DNA of 64,000 nucleotides from Patagioenas fasciata (GCF_037038585.1 NC_092526.1:6534001-6598000), one strand, 5' to 3'. Positions 1 to 13,466 are shown, numbered from the stretch's first letter. Program-made: numbers and translations. Notes: generated by a model from the letters alone, not told the origin.

Positions 1-1196
1 CCTGGTGGGCTCATGTGCCGGAGTCACGGGGTCGTCCAAGCCTCTGAGGTCTGGAACCTCAGATCAGGGTCTCTCCCCACCCAGCTCCTGCTGCCCCAGG
101 ACCCTCAGCACCCCAGGTTTCTCCTTGCAGCTCCTTGGATTATTAAGTCTCTAAAAGTCCATCTGTCAAGGAGCAGAAGTTGAAACCAGCTGCTCATTCC
201 TGGAGAACATCACCAGGCAATTATTGCCATAGACTATCTCAAAAAGTTCAAATTTCAATATGCCTTTAAGGTTCAGTGTGATTTGAGTCAAAATAGGTGA
301 GATGCAAGGAAATATGTAAAAATCCTTTGTACTGCTAAGCAATATTAATGGAGTAAAATGATGATGAGATTTAAAGACCCCCAAGTTAATGACAATTTAA
401 ATGGTAAAAATGATAGTGATGAATGGCAGTAAAAGGTCTACATCAACCTGATACTGTAAACACAGGTCGACAGATTTTCCACTTCTCCAGCTACATATTC
501 TGCTCTAATATATCCTACTTGCAACTATTGCTTCTCAATTTCCGCACACACCTTATATTCAGCATGGCAACTGATGACACAATTCTTAATCTCATTGATA
601 AATACTCTTCTCATTCTCTGATTTCTGTTTTATGTTCTCTTCATTTCCTTTTTGGTTTACCATTAATCTCATTAATCATTATTTCCTCCCCGACTTCCCT
701 TTCCCAGTGTTTCCTCCCCTATTTCTTCAGGTCTTAATAAGTTCGATGTACCATAATATTGGGGAGAGGGAGGAATATTCTCTGAAGTCGCACTTAACAA
801 AGATAAGGTTAAAAGAGGAGCAGCAGGATCTGATGTCATTATATGTTCAAATAGTGCTAATAGTGCATGAGCAGGCATGCCAGAATTCACCAGCTGTCCC
901 TAAAGGTACAAGCCAGCTTTCTGTCTCCTCACATCATAGCCCAGTTAAACCTCTGTTGTCACATATCTCAGCACACAAAGATTATAAAATCTGCTCCACT
1001 AGAACTGGAGCTCTACTTTATCTGCTTTCAGAAATTCATTGTTCTGTAGAGATAACTAACACAGCAGAAGTCTAATAGTATTATAGTATTTGTTGAAGCA
1101 GAGTGGATGAGCTTGCGTAACAGGACAAGATTCTTCACAGACAGATTATAAATATAGACAATGCAACCTATTTATATAGTGATATGCCTATATAAA

Positions 1197-1226
1197 TATA
1201 GATGTATATAATAATATACATCTATA
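1197..1226. repeat. Perfect 13-bp inverted repeat, AT-rich
   Basis: The left arm (1197-1209, TATAGATGTATAT) and right arm (1214-1226) are exact reverse complements separated by the four bases AATA. The surrounding 100 bp is almost pure A/T, so it may be a cruciform-prone microsatellite derivative. No gene relation is visible. Confidence 0.85.
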
Positions 1227-4200
1227 AATAATATTTTATATAGGGATGAACTATGATACTACAAAAATAAGCAGAATTTGGCTTAAATTTGAGTCATGCA
1301 TGGGAAACAGTTCCGGACATAGAAAGAGGCAAGAAACAAAGCCACAAATTAGCAGGGGCAAGAAGATAATTGCGCTGCCTCCAGCTAATAGAACAGCCAT
1401 TGAGTTGCAGCTAATAATATCTGATCTAGACAGTTTCAAATGTTTAGGTTAATTGGCACCTAAACGCAGCTAGAAAACAACAGATCAAAATTTATTAGGA
1501 GCTACACTCTCACTCCCTGGGCCCACTATTAGGACAAAAAGCAGGGCCAGAAATGACAAAGACAACGGGTTTCTAGGTAAGTGTGTGGATATAAAGAATC
1601 TGGATCCTTAATTTTGGCTATGTTCACCTGGGTGTGCAACTTCTAAGCCTTTGGCTTTTTCAGATTACCACATGTAGCATTTTTATTGATTAATTCAGTG
1701 TCAGAAAAGGATTTAGTCTTGTCTTGGACACCCATCCAGGACAAAATGCCCCCTGCCTGCCTGCTGTGCCTGTGTCTCCCCATCTTCCCGCAGACCTTCA
1801 GCCAAAGCAGTTTTACATTGTAAAAGAAGTTATCCAAAATTCTTCTCAGACAAGCTGGTATTTTGTTAGGGCTTTTTTCCACCCAAGAGAGATTACATGA
1901 CTACTGACTTATACACATACTTTAGTTCTGCTGTCCTTATAATTTGTCTAGGTTGACAACATACGCTGTGTCCCACATCTTCAGTGAGCTCCCACAGCTG
2001 TGCCAAGTGCCACCAGATGATGGCAATGAAGGAGGCTTCAGGTCAGCAATCCAGCCAGATTCAGTAGCAAGTTCCGTTCTGGTGAAGTCTCCATTATAAA
2101 CACAGAAGCCCCTGACAACAATTTGCTTTGGCAAATTTTTGGAATTCTGGTTTATGTCGCTGGCTGCTGTAGGCAGACACGTATTTCACACATTGTGCAA
2201 TATATAACCAACATCACCGCAGCTAAAAGTTTAGAACTGCTGCACATTAAGAAGAAAATACTTCACTCTTCTCTTTAACCATTCATAATTTTACTGTTGA
2301 ATAAACTGTCACAGATTTCATCTGGTCTTTCATAGTTTTCTAATGTTGCCTGCTTTAGGCAGCCCTTGTCCTTGTGTAAGCTCCTGCACCTACAAAACTA
2401 TTTCGCTTAACTGTTTCTAAAACAACTTCTCAGTTCTGACACTGCCAGAAAAGTTTCAGATAAAGTATCTGTCCCTCTCGTTGCTTCCTTATATGCATCA
2501 ATGTTTTGGAAATGAAGCCAATTCACAAAAATCAGACCTAGATTGTGAAGAGGCAGGACAGCTACAGAAACCAGGTGTGATGCACAGCTGAAGCTCTGAC
2601 TGGACAAACTACAGCTGAACTTCAAAAACCTAAGCACGAAAGATCTGAAGATTTTTTTTTTAATAACCTGGCCTTGTTCTGAAGGAGAAGCAGGAGTTAG
2701 AAAGGATAAAAAGAAAAAGATGCGGGCAATATAAGCTGCACTCAGGTAAACCAAAGGTAGGATTTGATGTGGTTTTCCCTGCAGGCAAGTTCTTGGGTAT
2801 GCAACAGTCCCACTCTGGGTCACTTTAGGCAACTTCTGCCATGCACAAAGAGATTCTGGAAGGAGGGTACACACCATGTAAAAGTACAATCCAGCTCACT
2901 ATTGTCCAATACACAAAAACAATTGATAGGAATAATGAGCTACCAGTCCAATGGCTGAGAAGTTCACTGCTCCAGAGATGACACAGAACTAACATCTGCC
3001 AGCCAGGTAAATCACGTGAGCAGGGTTTTCTCTGTTTTTCCACAAGACAGGATGATCCTCAGTGCTGCAGACTTGCTGTCCTTGGTCTCCTTTTTTTTTC
3101 CTCCTTAGGACTGTTTATCTTTCCATGTCTGTTTCTCCTTTTGAATCCTTGAGCTGCCAACTGTACCCTTCTCAGCAACCTTATCTCTGCAGTTTCACCT
3201 TTCTCATGTCACAGGCTCCACTCCACATAAGCTTTTGCAGCTCTTTCTATCAGTTTACCAGCTTTCTCAGAAGTCTAAGCTGGGGGTTACAGAAGCATGC
3301 AGTGTTCAAGCTGGGGCTTGGATCACAGACAGCTGAACCGCTGCGAAGAGGGTTGCAGGTATGACAAGCTATTCTGGAAAAAAGCTATTGACATTACGTT
3401 ATGAAAAGCTGTCTCTTTTATTGTCAGATCATGTCGCTGTCAGGGAGCAGAGAGCAACAACACACACTTAATAAAATAAAAGAACCTCTTTGCATCTCAT
3501 TCAACTCTGACACAGCAGCGATGGCAGCAGAGGATTCATTGTTTGGGAGCGCTGATCACACAAAAGCAGATAGAAGTGCATAACAGACTCTCCATTTGTG
3601 CTAAGAAGTTAAGTAACAATAAGCCTACTTATGCCTGCAGATGGTTCAGTGCCTATAATGTTTGGCTTGGGTTTTAATGCAGAAATACCGAAACCTGTTA
3701 GTGGCAATGCTGAATGACCTCCTGCCTACAGTCAGTGATTTCCTTTTAATACAGAACACACACTACAGAGCGGCTGGTCGTATTTTGAGTCTCATTAGGC
3801 AGCCTAAATGAAAGGACAAGAGGCACTTGCTAACTGTTCCTGCCCTGATGAGCAATTAAGGATCCACCAGCCCTCATGGATAAGAACCTACACACTCTGG
3901 GAACACAGTAGCATAGGAAAGGTTGCTGTGTATAACCAGCCTATGCAACATGTGCCAGGTGTGACACTGCAGCAGAAGCACAGGAAGAAACAAAAGGCAC
4001 AACAGATATTACAGCCTTGCATGTGGCACTCTGTGTCTTGCGAAATGAAGAAATGTCCATATCTTACCGCATAATCGCATCTAACTGTGTAAACCCACCA
4101 CTTTATTGTTGAATAACTAAATCAGTGTTTTCTACCTTTTCTCAGTTGGCAGGCCCTTAAAAATGTTCCAATATTCCAATACTATAAATGCAAACCAACT

Positions 4201-7199
4201 TCTAATTAGCGTGTTTTTCCCAGTTATTCTTCTTGATCCCTGAAAAAAATTCACAAACCTTAGGAGAAGTCAGGAGCCACTGAACTAGACCACTTGGTAT
4301 CAGCACAGATCTGCTCTTGGGCTACTCCTATTCACACATAAACAGGGTTGCAAAAATAAATGTACAGTAAAAATAGCTAAGCATTTTCAAAGTCCCTCCA
4401 GCTGCTGTGAAGAGAAATATAAATGACAAGCCAAGTAGACAGAAGCCACCTCACTATAATGCTGCTTCTTTTTTTAATGTTCCAGGGTCTTTCCACTTCT
4501 CACAGTAAGGTTTGTCTTGCCCAACACATTATATTAAGCAATTGAATATTGGCCATCCTACAAAATTAACTATGGTAAGTGTTTCTAGAAAACCGTTGGA
4601 AATGCTGCAAGCTTGTGGACATAGCAATTACTGAGCAAAAATTCCTGGTCACTTCAAAGCTTTCTGAAGTAACTTTGGAGGAGCTTATATATGTCAGACT
4701 CCACCTGCCTAAACTTATGTCCACTGTTGATTTGAAATGACTGGAAGCATCGCTACTGATGACAAGACACAGAGCATTATCTGTTTATACCAATGATTTT
4801 GACTCCTAAAATAAATACTGAGCTGTGGGCCTTCCAATGGGGAACACGCTGTTGAAGGTTTCTACTTGCTACACTTCACCGTTCACAATCTGGCTACAAT
4901 GTGCCTTATGTGATCTGAAAATAAGGAGGGGAAATCTCAAGCTATCTTTTATGAAATATTGGATCCTACAAAACGTATTTCCCTTGATTCGTTACTTTAT
5001 TGATGATATTTGCTGATTGAAAAGTTACAGTAGTACTTGCCTCCACTAATCATAAGATCAAAGAAGTCTGTTAGGGTTTTAATTTTGGTAACACTTTTGA
5101 AGAATGTCTTCTGATTGGAGAAACCTAACTTTTCTCATCCACCTGGGCATTTTATTTTCTTCCTCCCTCCTGATGCCACTCTCAAAAGAAAAGACAAATT
5201 AAACTGTCAAATCTTTCTTTCTCTAATTCTCAGACTTTTAAAGGTGGCAGAGGCTTTCATGGGTCTTTTCAACTTAGCCTTAGAACCATAAAAAATTGAC
5301 AGAACCGTGCAAGCAAGACAAAGGAAGAGCATGATAGATTTCTCAAAGTCTTGGTGGATAAAAATCAATGTAACAGGACATATATATGTCTCTTGCCTCT
5401 GTAAGTGAAAGAAAACCTCTTCAGAGTCACCAGTAGGAACAGTTCATTCCTCATCTTCCAGTCACACCAGGTTTACGGTTTTGTGAGCAGAGGGATGATG
5501 TCTCCTGTTCAGTCCAGCAGTATCAGACCTGTTGATAGCGATGATGTCCGTTAATATCCAATTTTAGCCTCCTGTAACCTCAAGGCAATTGTAGACTAAT
5601 TGCTACCACACTTTCCAGATCAGGGGAATCCTATCCTGTTCCAGACCTCTCAAAGGTAATGTAACATTCACTGTTGTATTTCAGTTTTCAAGTCACTGCT
5701 TATGTTGGAAATTATGTAAATAAATAAATACACTTTTTGGTCAATTTGGTCAGAAAAATGGTCTTTTTAAAAACCACATGGGACCTTCTCAAGGAAGAAA
5801 AAGGTATCATTTTCTCTATCTTTGAAAAGTTCACATGGGTATGTTATCATCTCTCTAAGCTATTTTATCCCCAACTAGCTAAAACTCTGAAAAATTAAAA
5901 ATATTACATTTGTGTTGTCTTTTAGAACTACCCATAGTTCACCTTGATACTTAGTAATCGTCCATGTTCTATGCAGATTTTTTCTCCCCATATAAAAGTT
6001 GCCAGTAAAAAAATTGCATCTTTTTGTATAAGAGATTACAACTGAGTGTAATAAAGCTGAAAGTGAAGTGGATTTGAGTGTCCACTGAACCAAATATCAC
6101 ATTATATTTTCCAACACTAGATGAATCCAATAGCAAATTCTAATCTATGTCACAATCACCATATTAATGCGGCTCTGTGCTTATTTTTTCATTGTATTAT
6201 GTTGGAATTTTTTTAGCAGAATCACACAGCAAATATTTTTCTCACAATGCAGATTTGCTTGTTTTGTCTCCTAGATCAAACATAAGCCACATGGTACAGG
6301 TGTGCTGATATGGTTTATTCATATTCTATGGAAAAAATAATTAAAATATTGCAACTCTTAAAAAAAGTCTTCAAAAAATGTTTTAGAATTTAGAATCTTA
6401 GCACTAAAGTAAATAGAGCAGCCACAGCATAAATGAATCTCACATGAAGGTCCATTCTAAATGATAAAATATGCCTTTGCAAGAAATTAACTGGTGCAAT
6501 AATATATCCATTTATGATGACGAAAACATATTAAAAATTCTGAAGGAGGGGAAAAAACAACAACTGAGAATATTAATGCAAAGCACTCTGCCTTCAAATG
6601 TTACGATTGCTCTATGTGAATATTTAGTATTGCGATAACTCTAGCTCGTATGACTTCTAAAATCACTTTTATTTAATAGCTTTTTTTACTCAGTTACAGG
6701 TAACTCATTTTCCTTTAAAGAAAAATTTTCAACATTACTTTTTTTCATTATTATGTCTTCCAAAATCTTTTCCATATTCCTGTTTTCACGAGTCTAGCCA
6801 TAGTTTATAAACTTTGGAAGTTTAACTCTTCTAGTAAATTATAACACATCTAGTAGATTTTAAAATAAAAATGTGGAGAACGTGATCAATCTTAACTTCT
6901 TACCAAGTGTCAAGCACTATCTTAAATCAGAATTAATCTATACCTTGAGTATCCCTTGCACTTTGACATAGGAAGATATGAATATGTTGTGAGTGATACA
7001 GTAGATTAAATAGATAACCTTGTTTCACCTGCCATAATTACTCCTATGGCTCCAGTTCAAGACAGTTTCTCTGTTGAGGATGTTTATAAGTGACTAAATC
7101 AATGATGTTTGGCTGATGCTAAAACACTTTGTTGAAAAACTCCTCAGCACAGGCTGCAGCACTTCCCTGACTGGGAACTCCTCATCATCCAAACCATGC

Positions 7200-7318
7200 G
7201 ATTCACAAAACCAAATAGAGAAATAAAAACATAATTATTAAAAACATAACAAATAAAACCCAAACAAAACAAAAAAACTCCAAAAACAACAAAAACAACA
7301 CACACACACACACAAATA
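7200..7318. repeat. A-rich low-complexity tract with (AC)n microsatellite
   Basis: An A-rich tract with scattered C runs into about 11 AC dinucleotides around 7294-7315. Simple sequence, with no other signal. Confidence 0.8.
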
Positions 7319-9059
7319 ACATACATTTCTTGTGACTATTACAGCTGAAATGCTACAAATTCTTCCTCACGTAATAAGATATTATTATTAATGGGAATAG
7401 ATGTAATCAGGAAAAAAAAAAAGCTGAAATAAAGATCAGTCACCAAATCGTCCTCTGGGTCCTTTTGTATCAATTCCTTTAACATTTGCTCAGGTATTTT
7501 GCCTGGCATTAGACTTTGACTAACAATTACTTATTTCCAGATGTCCCTTTTTTATTCATAAAACATTTTAAATGTATTGATTACCACTACTGCACACCTC
7601 TCAGTTTTAATTAGTGACCTGTTCTCACCAATCTCCTTCCAGTAGTGTCAGCATGTCTACTAAAAGTTTGGCTTCATCAAAACATTGTATTTGTTTGTAG
7701 AATTTGATCTGGATGCACCTTTTAATGTACTCCCAGATCTGTGCTCATTGATGAGCTGTGTTATACTTCAGCTGCTTGGATTTTTAAACTTCTTTAAATA
7801 TATGCAAACTCGAGGAACTCAAAAGGAGTTAGTAGGTACTGGTGACCCATCTGGCTCTCTTTCAAATGGTTTTGAAGACGACAAATAAAGTTAAAGTGTA
7901 CAGAAGAAAAACAGCTCAACACATGGCCTTCTAAAGCCAAGCTTTAAATCCCTCTGAGGATCTGAACTAGAGTTTGTCAGGGCTACAGCACAGATCCATC
8001 ACCTGAGTCAAAGCAGGAGCAGTAAATAGCAGCAGCAGACCATTATTCTCTATTTAGACTACTCACTACACAAAAACCCACTACACTAGCTGCACTGAGA
8101 AAAAGACTTGGTGTGTAAGCCCAAATTAACTGATGTGAGAGAAAATTCCAGTGGAAAGGCAATCTCTGCTTCAAGCCAAGCTTCCAGGTCAACTTAAAGA
8201 CAACTGGGCACCTCAGATAAATGAGGGAACGATGAATAAAGAGAAATGAGAAGCGAAGAGGATGGAGAGCAAAGAGACAGAAAACGCTGCTGTTAATGCA
8301 GCTGTAGAGAACTTAAGGTTTTAAATTGATATGAAAGTCATTATAGGTAGCAAGAGAACAAACTAAAATATTCTGTCAGCAAGGTATGGATCCTGGAGAA
8401 CAGAGGGACCCAGGAATACTCATGCAGAATATGTCAGCTTGCCAAGTCTTGCTTGGGGAAACAGCGCTACCTAATATTCCGGCATGGACTGGAGGAAGAC
8501 TATTAGGTACTGCAATACAAATCAATGGAAAGTTGATATATGCTTATTTGCCTAGCGTGTAGCTAGGATATTTGGAGATGTCCATCATAGAAAATCAACT
8601 TGAAATTATTAAAAAACAAACCCAAAACTTCACATTGTTCAAATTAAATTAATGGGTAAATAAAAATAGGCTTTTAACTTAGCTGCCTGCTGTGTCAGAG
8701 TCAAGTGTCAAAGCCTAGCTAGATGAAAATTAACTTAATATTTTAAGATAAGCACAGATCACAAAAAATGGCAAAATGTTGATAACAAAAGCTAATGTAT
8801 TAGAGGTCAGAAAGTGTAATAAAGTGAGAATCATAAAAATTCACATGAAAAAGTAGTCAAGATTCTTCAGCTTCCTACAAGGCCATACGGAAAAAAAACC
8901 ACAAAGCACTCTCTCTTTAGGATGAAGAAAGAACTAAAGATAGTTTAGGTGTGCTCTCAAATTAATTTCCTGCTTTACTTTTCTATATGAATGAAAATTC
9001 TGAATGTTAAGTCAAATGTAGCTGATACAAAGGGCAGAAAAAAATGGAAATGGAAGTTA

Positions 9060-10290
9060 TAATATCCATTGTAAAACCGAAGTCCAACAGTTGATTTATT
9101 CAGAGAAGCGCAGGTGCGGAAGCACTGGCAGGCAATCTTTACAATTCTGAAATAACCAACATGGGAAACTGCAAGTCAGGTAGAAGAGATTTGTAATAAA
9201 TCTATAAAAATCAGGAATGGTTGATATGTAGAACAGCAAATGCAATTTATATCCCTAAGAATAGGGAAAGGAAGAGAAACACAATATCAGCAAACATGAG
9301 CTTTACAAATGTGCAAACTGCTGAATAAAATCTGGAGGGAGAAGACAAAGGCTTAGAAACATGGGTAAACAGAAAATGGGAGAAATTTGGTTGGGTTTTG
9401 GTTTTGATCAGTTTTTATTTGGTTGTTTTTCTCCCCATGCCCCCCCTTTTTTTTTCTTCAGAAAGGTAGATTATTCTAGCATGATGAATATTTCATTACC
9501 TGCCTTTGATTAGGCTACTAATTTTCTAGACAAATGAAATAGGGTCATCTATCAGGACTTCAATCAAAATGGGATTGGATGTCATGTGGGAAAACATTGG
9601 ATAGGCTGGAGAAAGTGATTAGAAAACAGTTGTGAAGAAGGTTAGGTATGGTTTAACAGCTGGTATTCAAGGTCTGAAAGGAAATAACTACTAGAGTTCA
9701 TCAAAGATTGATCTTGGCACTACTACTGTTCAATAAATAAATTAGCAATTCTGGGAAAAATGTAGGACCTTGCTATTGAAATCTGTTGCTGACACAGAAT
9801 CAGTAGGCAGCCAGTAGTGTGAAGGGTCTGGCTAAAATATTGGAACAACTGGAAGAGTAGAAAGAGAGAAAATATAATTGTGATGTATTCTTGAAAAGGA
9901 AATTACAACATCAGCAGAGGATGTATGTGAGACTGCCTGGCTCACAGAATTAACAAAATTTGAAAGGGAATCTATGCCTTATAAATTTTTTCAACTACAC
10001 GTTGTCAGAAGGCGGAAGAAGAGCCCATTAAGATAAAGCAGTGACTGCAAAAGGACAAATGTGTATAAACTCAGATATCAACTGGAAGTTAGAAGAAAGT
10101 TTTCAAACGCCAGAGGATTGAATTTTTGGAACAGCTTCCTAATGCACCATGGGACTCCCCCCCGCTCCTCACTAGCTAATTCTAGGTTGGATCATGAGTT
10201 TCCAAAAAATAATCTACATTTCACTGTCTGCAGTCAAGGGAGATGGACTGAATGACACAGGCAGCTCTTTCCAGTCCAGTTTTACTAATA
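9060..10290 (+). mobile_element. Ancient decayed CR1-like LINE (reverse transcriptase and 3' part)
   Basis: The segment keeps the order of landmarks of an old CR1/L3-type LINE on the plus strand. At about 9690-9800 there is a diverged stretch resembling the reverse-transcriptase core, where a 'TTTGC(A)GATGACACA'-like block, the LINE FADDT motif, is degraded to TCTGTTGCTGACACAG. At about 10060-10200 there is the usual run-out: AAACTCAGATATCAACTGG, then AGAAGAAAGTTTTCAAACG, CAGAGGATTGAATTTTTGGAACAGC and a TTGGATCATGAGTTT tail (the longer strings are described, not exact consensus). No open frame survives. The assignment rests on remembered family landmarks, not an alignment, and the left edge is approximate. 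Confidence 0.55.
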
Positions 10291-10830
10291 TTTGGAAACA
10301 GAGTGCAGAGACTTAGGATTTAAGCAAAGGTTGGTGTCAGAGTTTTAAACTAACTCAGAGGAATGAGATTTGAGAATTTAATTGAGGTTGAATGATGGAT
10401 GGGTTTGATGCTAACTACAGGTTTTTCTTGTTTGTGCTTATAAATTACTTGATAAAGGAATAAAAATTACTATTGACTTTGTGCACAAGCATTAGGCATC
10501 ATGTGTTAATCAGATATTTTTTGCTGTCTTGTAGTAGCCAAGATGGTCTAGTAGGACCCTGAGCTCAGAGTTTAGTTTTTTCACAGCTGGTTTATCAATG
10601 TCTTTCTAGAGAGATTAGGATTACTTCCTGCTGTACCAACCGCATTTCCTAAAATGAACCAACTACTTGCTATTGTGCCTTAAAATTAGACCAGAAAATT
10701 TTCCCTTTCCCATTTAAATGACATTTGAAGATCATGCTAAAACACCAAAGCAGGGGAATGCAAAGCTCAGGCCTTACATTCTGTTCTTAACCAATACTAC
10801 CGTGACTTTTTTGGGAAGCGATACAAGTAA

Positions 10831-10905
10831 GAATAATACTTATCACTTGCTGTTCACTGTGCTTTTCATCTTCAAAGCGCTTTACAAACATTTACTGCTA
10901 GTTAA
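10831..10905 (+). repeat. Old MIR/LF-type SINE-like fragment
   Basis: The segment contains an AATAATACTTATCACTT block followed by CTTTTCATCTTCAAAGCGCTTTACAAACATTTA. The latter resembles the conserved 'cttttcatc...aaagcgctttacaaac' core of old amniote SINEs. It is short and diverged, and the exact family is not assigned. Confidence 0.45.
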
Positions 10906-11069
10906 TCTGGAAAAAGTATGATTTAAGACCAGCTTCTGATAGCTTGTGTGACAAAGTTAATGTCATTTAAATCGAGTCTGTTTGTATTTAATAGGATAGA
11001 ACTACAGTAGTTTAAACACTATTGTTCCATTAAAAGCCAATTACAGAAATTCAGCCTTCCTTGAATTCA

Positions 11070-11145
11070 TAGAGCACGGCTTTTCATTTTCAAAAAGATC
11101 TATCTAAATGCTTCATCCGAATTTAGTCTTCATAATTCTAACTAA
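11070..11145 (+). repeat. Second possible SINE-like core, diverged
   Basis: GCACGGCTTTTCATTTTCAAAAAGATCT and the following AAATGCTTCATCC...TCTTCATAATTC follow the same order as the fragment at 10831-10905, but are more diverged. It could also be chance. Confidence 0.3.
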
Positions 11146-13170
11146 TTGCATAACAGTCTTTTCACCCCGCTGCATAATGCAATTCGTCATGAGGAACTGA
11201 AACCTCGGCGCCGCACTCTCCGGCAGTACCGCCTGCCAGCACCAGATCGCGCTCAAGATATTTTCATTTATTGGAAGGATCCCTGTCTCCTGGCTGGTCC
11301 CTGCGTGGGGTGCTCCACACCAGACCCTTGGGCACCTCCACAGAGAGTTTCCTTACAGTTAAGCCAATAACAGATTAATTTACGTGTGCAAAAATATAAT
11401 TTCAGACCCATAAAAAAACGTTATTTTTTCAATACTAAACATAGGCATAGCAGCATTTACTTATTTTTCATCCAGGATGGAAAGGCAACTTTGGGATTTA
11501 AATTCTGATAGGTAATTCCTAATGTGGTTTATGCTGATAATTCGATGTTAAAAATAAAATTGAATGGTAGCACAACAGATTGAAGACCACTAAAGCAAAC
11601 ACTTAAAAAGGAACTTCTAAATATTGTTATGAAAAGTAACCATGTGGATTACATTATAATATATAGACTTAGTGACCATCACTGGTTTGGATAGTTCTCT
11701 CAATGTTTTTTAAATCTGATACAAATTAACCCATTTTAGATGCTTTCTGTTTGCATGAAACTTCCTTTACTACATCTTTCCTGAACCCAAATGAGAGAAT
11801 GCGATTTGTGGCCTGATCGCATCCATTCATTTTATGAGATGCCAAGAAGCAGGGCTCGGAGAGGAACCAGCGGGGTGTAACAACTAAATAACCACAATAA
11901 TTATCTGGGAAAATCTTGTCCGCTCTCAAGTGCAGCGAGGCTGTTCCACTGGCAAGGATTTTAGAGGCTGAAAGCACAGAGATAGTAAAAACGTAACCTG
12001 AACATAGAGTTAGTAAGAAGATGCAACAGGACAACCAAGAAATAGGAGAAAACTGATCTGCAAAGGGCGGGTAGGGTTTGGAAACTGAAACCACTACCTG
12101 CACCTCAGCACAGAGAGCTCGTATATCACAACGCTTGTGAATTATCCATCGGCAAACGCCACCAGACCTGACACAGGTGTCACCGTGACAGGTGAGGGTG
12201 CCACCGCCGCAGTCCCAGGCCGTGTGGGAGGCACATGTGCTGAACGTGGCCGGGTTTCCCTCTAACCCTGGCTCTGGTGCTCACAACTTTATTTCCCCTT
12301 TCAAGGTCACAGCGTTACAAGGTTGTCAATCCTGCAGCTTGGAAACGCAGGAACAAAAGTCTCATGCTGATCTTAAAAACGGGTCTGGAGCATATTCATT
12401 AATTTACGTTATTAAACTGATATAACGTCAGAATTCTTTAGAGACAGATTCTCCAGCCCTGTGGGTTCCCAGCACACTCAAGCACCATCACCCCAGGTTC
12501 TGCTCACCCCATGGTGCCCACAGCACCTGCCCAGCTCCAGTCCCACACAAGGAGCCCACTGGAACCTGACGCTGTCCCCACAGCCATTCGAGGGGACACT
12601 GTCCCCAGCTGGCAGCCCCGTGGTGTCCCCAGGGCAGGCCGGAGGCCCAGCCAGGGCCGGGCTGTCCCACCGTATCCACTCACAGCCGGGGAGGAGAAAC
12701 ACGTTGAGTTTCCCCACAAGGACCACGGCTTCCCACCCGTGTGCGGGTGGCAGATCTACCCGAGAGACACGGAGCTGCGACAGGGGGTTTCCTACAGAAA
12801 TGGGACTGGGGGGGAACATTAAGCCAAATCCCTTCACCTGTCTTTCACACAGCAGAACTGGCGGCCATGACGGGGCCGGATTGCGGAGACTCCCTGAGGG
12901 AAAGGAACCCCGGGGTCGCTTCCCCACGCTCTGGCCCCGAGAGCCGCCGCTCCCCTCCGGGCAGGAGAGCAAGAGGTGGCTGCGGGCGGAGGAGGCGCCG
13001 CCGAGGCTTTAAACTCGCCGGGAAGGGAAGGGCAGGGCAGGGCTGCCCCGCCTGGGGCAGCGGGGTCTCCTCAGCGCCCGGCGGCTTCGCACCGCCTCCC
13101 CCTCCACCCCCCTCAACGGCTTCTCCTCAACTTTAGCCCGGCCGGACGGCTCCTCCGCCCCGGTAGCACC

Positions 13171-13218
13171 ATGGCAGGCAGCGGGGCGGCGGGCTCCGGC
13201 TCTCGGGACGGGTTGTGA
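13171..13218 (+). promoter_or_regulatory. Candidate uORF 1 (15 codons)
   Basis: ATG at 13171 in the context AGCACCATGG (A at -3, G at +4) opens a 15-codon frame (MAGSGAAGSGSRDGL) that ends in TGA at 13216-13218. It lies in the leader only if transcription starts upstream of it. Confidence 0.35.
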
Positions 13219-13317
13219 GGGGACCCCCCCCTCTCTGCCCCGCGGGGGGAGCCGCGACCGCCCGGCCCGGCAGCGCCGCCACCGCCTTTTCCTCCTTCTT
13301 CCCGCCTCCCGCCCGCC

Positions 13318-13386
13318 ATGGCCGCCCGCGGAGCCGAGCGGTGCGGCGGTGCCGGGGTCTCTCCGCTGCCTGGCAGCGCCCCGTGA
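13318..13386 (+). promoter_or_regulatory. Candidate uORF 2 (22 codons)
   Basis: ATG at 13318, in a strong initiation context (CCCGCCATGG), opens a 22-codon frame closed by TGA at 13384-13386. It begins MAARGAE and is rich in G, A and P. It would matter for NXPH2 translation if the mRNA starts upstream. Confidence 0.4.
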
Positions 13387-13466
13387 GGGGGGACAAGCGG
13401 GGCGGTGTGTCCCTGCGCTCAGTCCTGCCCGCCCCCCCCTCCCCACACCTCCTCCCCGGAGCGGAG

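Larger units (their letters stand above)
1..9059. other. Upstream flank without recognisable genes
   Basis: This is AT-rich intergenic DNA. The longest reading frame, 160 codons on the minus strand at 2407-2889, has no recognisable domain, no neighbouring splice structure and a low-complexity hydrophobic composition, so I treat it as chance. Visible local structure includes a perfect 13-bp inverted repeat at 1197-1226, an A-rich tract with a short (AC)n run at about 7200-7318, and many short A or T runs. The part from about 8.0 kb onward may be a more decayed extension of the old LINE that follows, but I cannot align it. Confidence 0.6.
10291..12859. other. Upstream proximal flank of NXPH2
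   Basis: No gene is recognisable. The segment contains two short old SINE-like fragments (annotated separately), a GC-richer patch at 11190-11260, and a pair of CAGGTG E2 boxes at 12174-12194. From about 12.46 kb, G+C rises toward the CpG island and reading frames become long on both strands. That is expected of GC-rich DNA with few stop codons and is not evidence of coding. Confidence 0.5.

Noticed and set aside
1571..1580. TTTCTAG followed by GTAAGT upstream of the gene
   Set aside because: Splice-like, but it lies 12 kb upstream of the CpG-island promoter with no exon context.
2407..2889. 160-codon minus-strand frame in the upstream flank
   Set aside because: No domain, repeat-like low-complexity hydrophobic composition, no splice context. 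Frames of this length occur by chance in 64 kb read in six frames.
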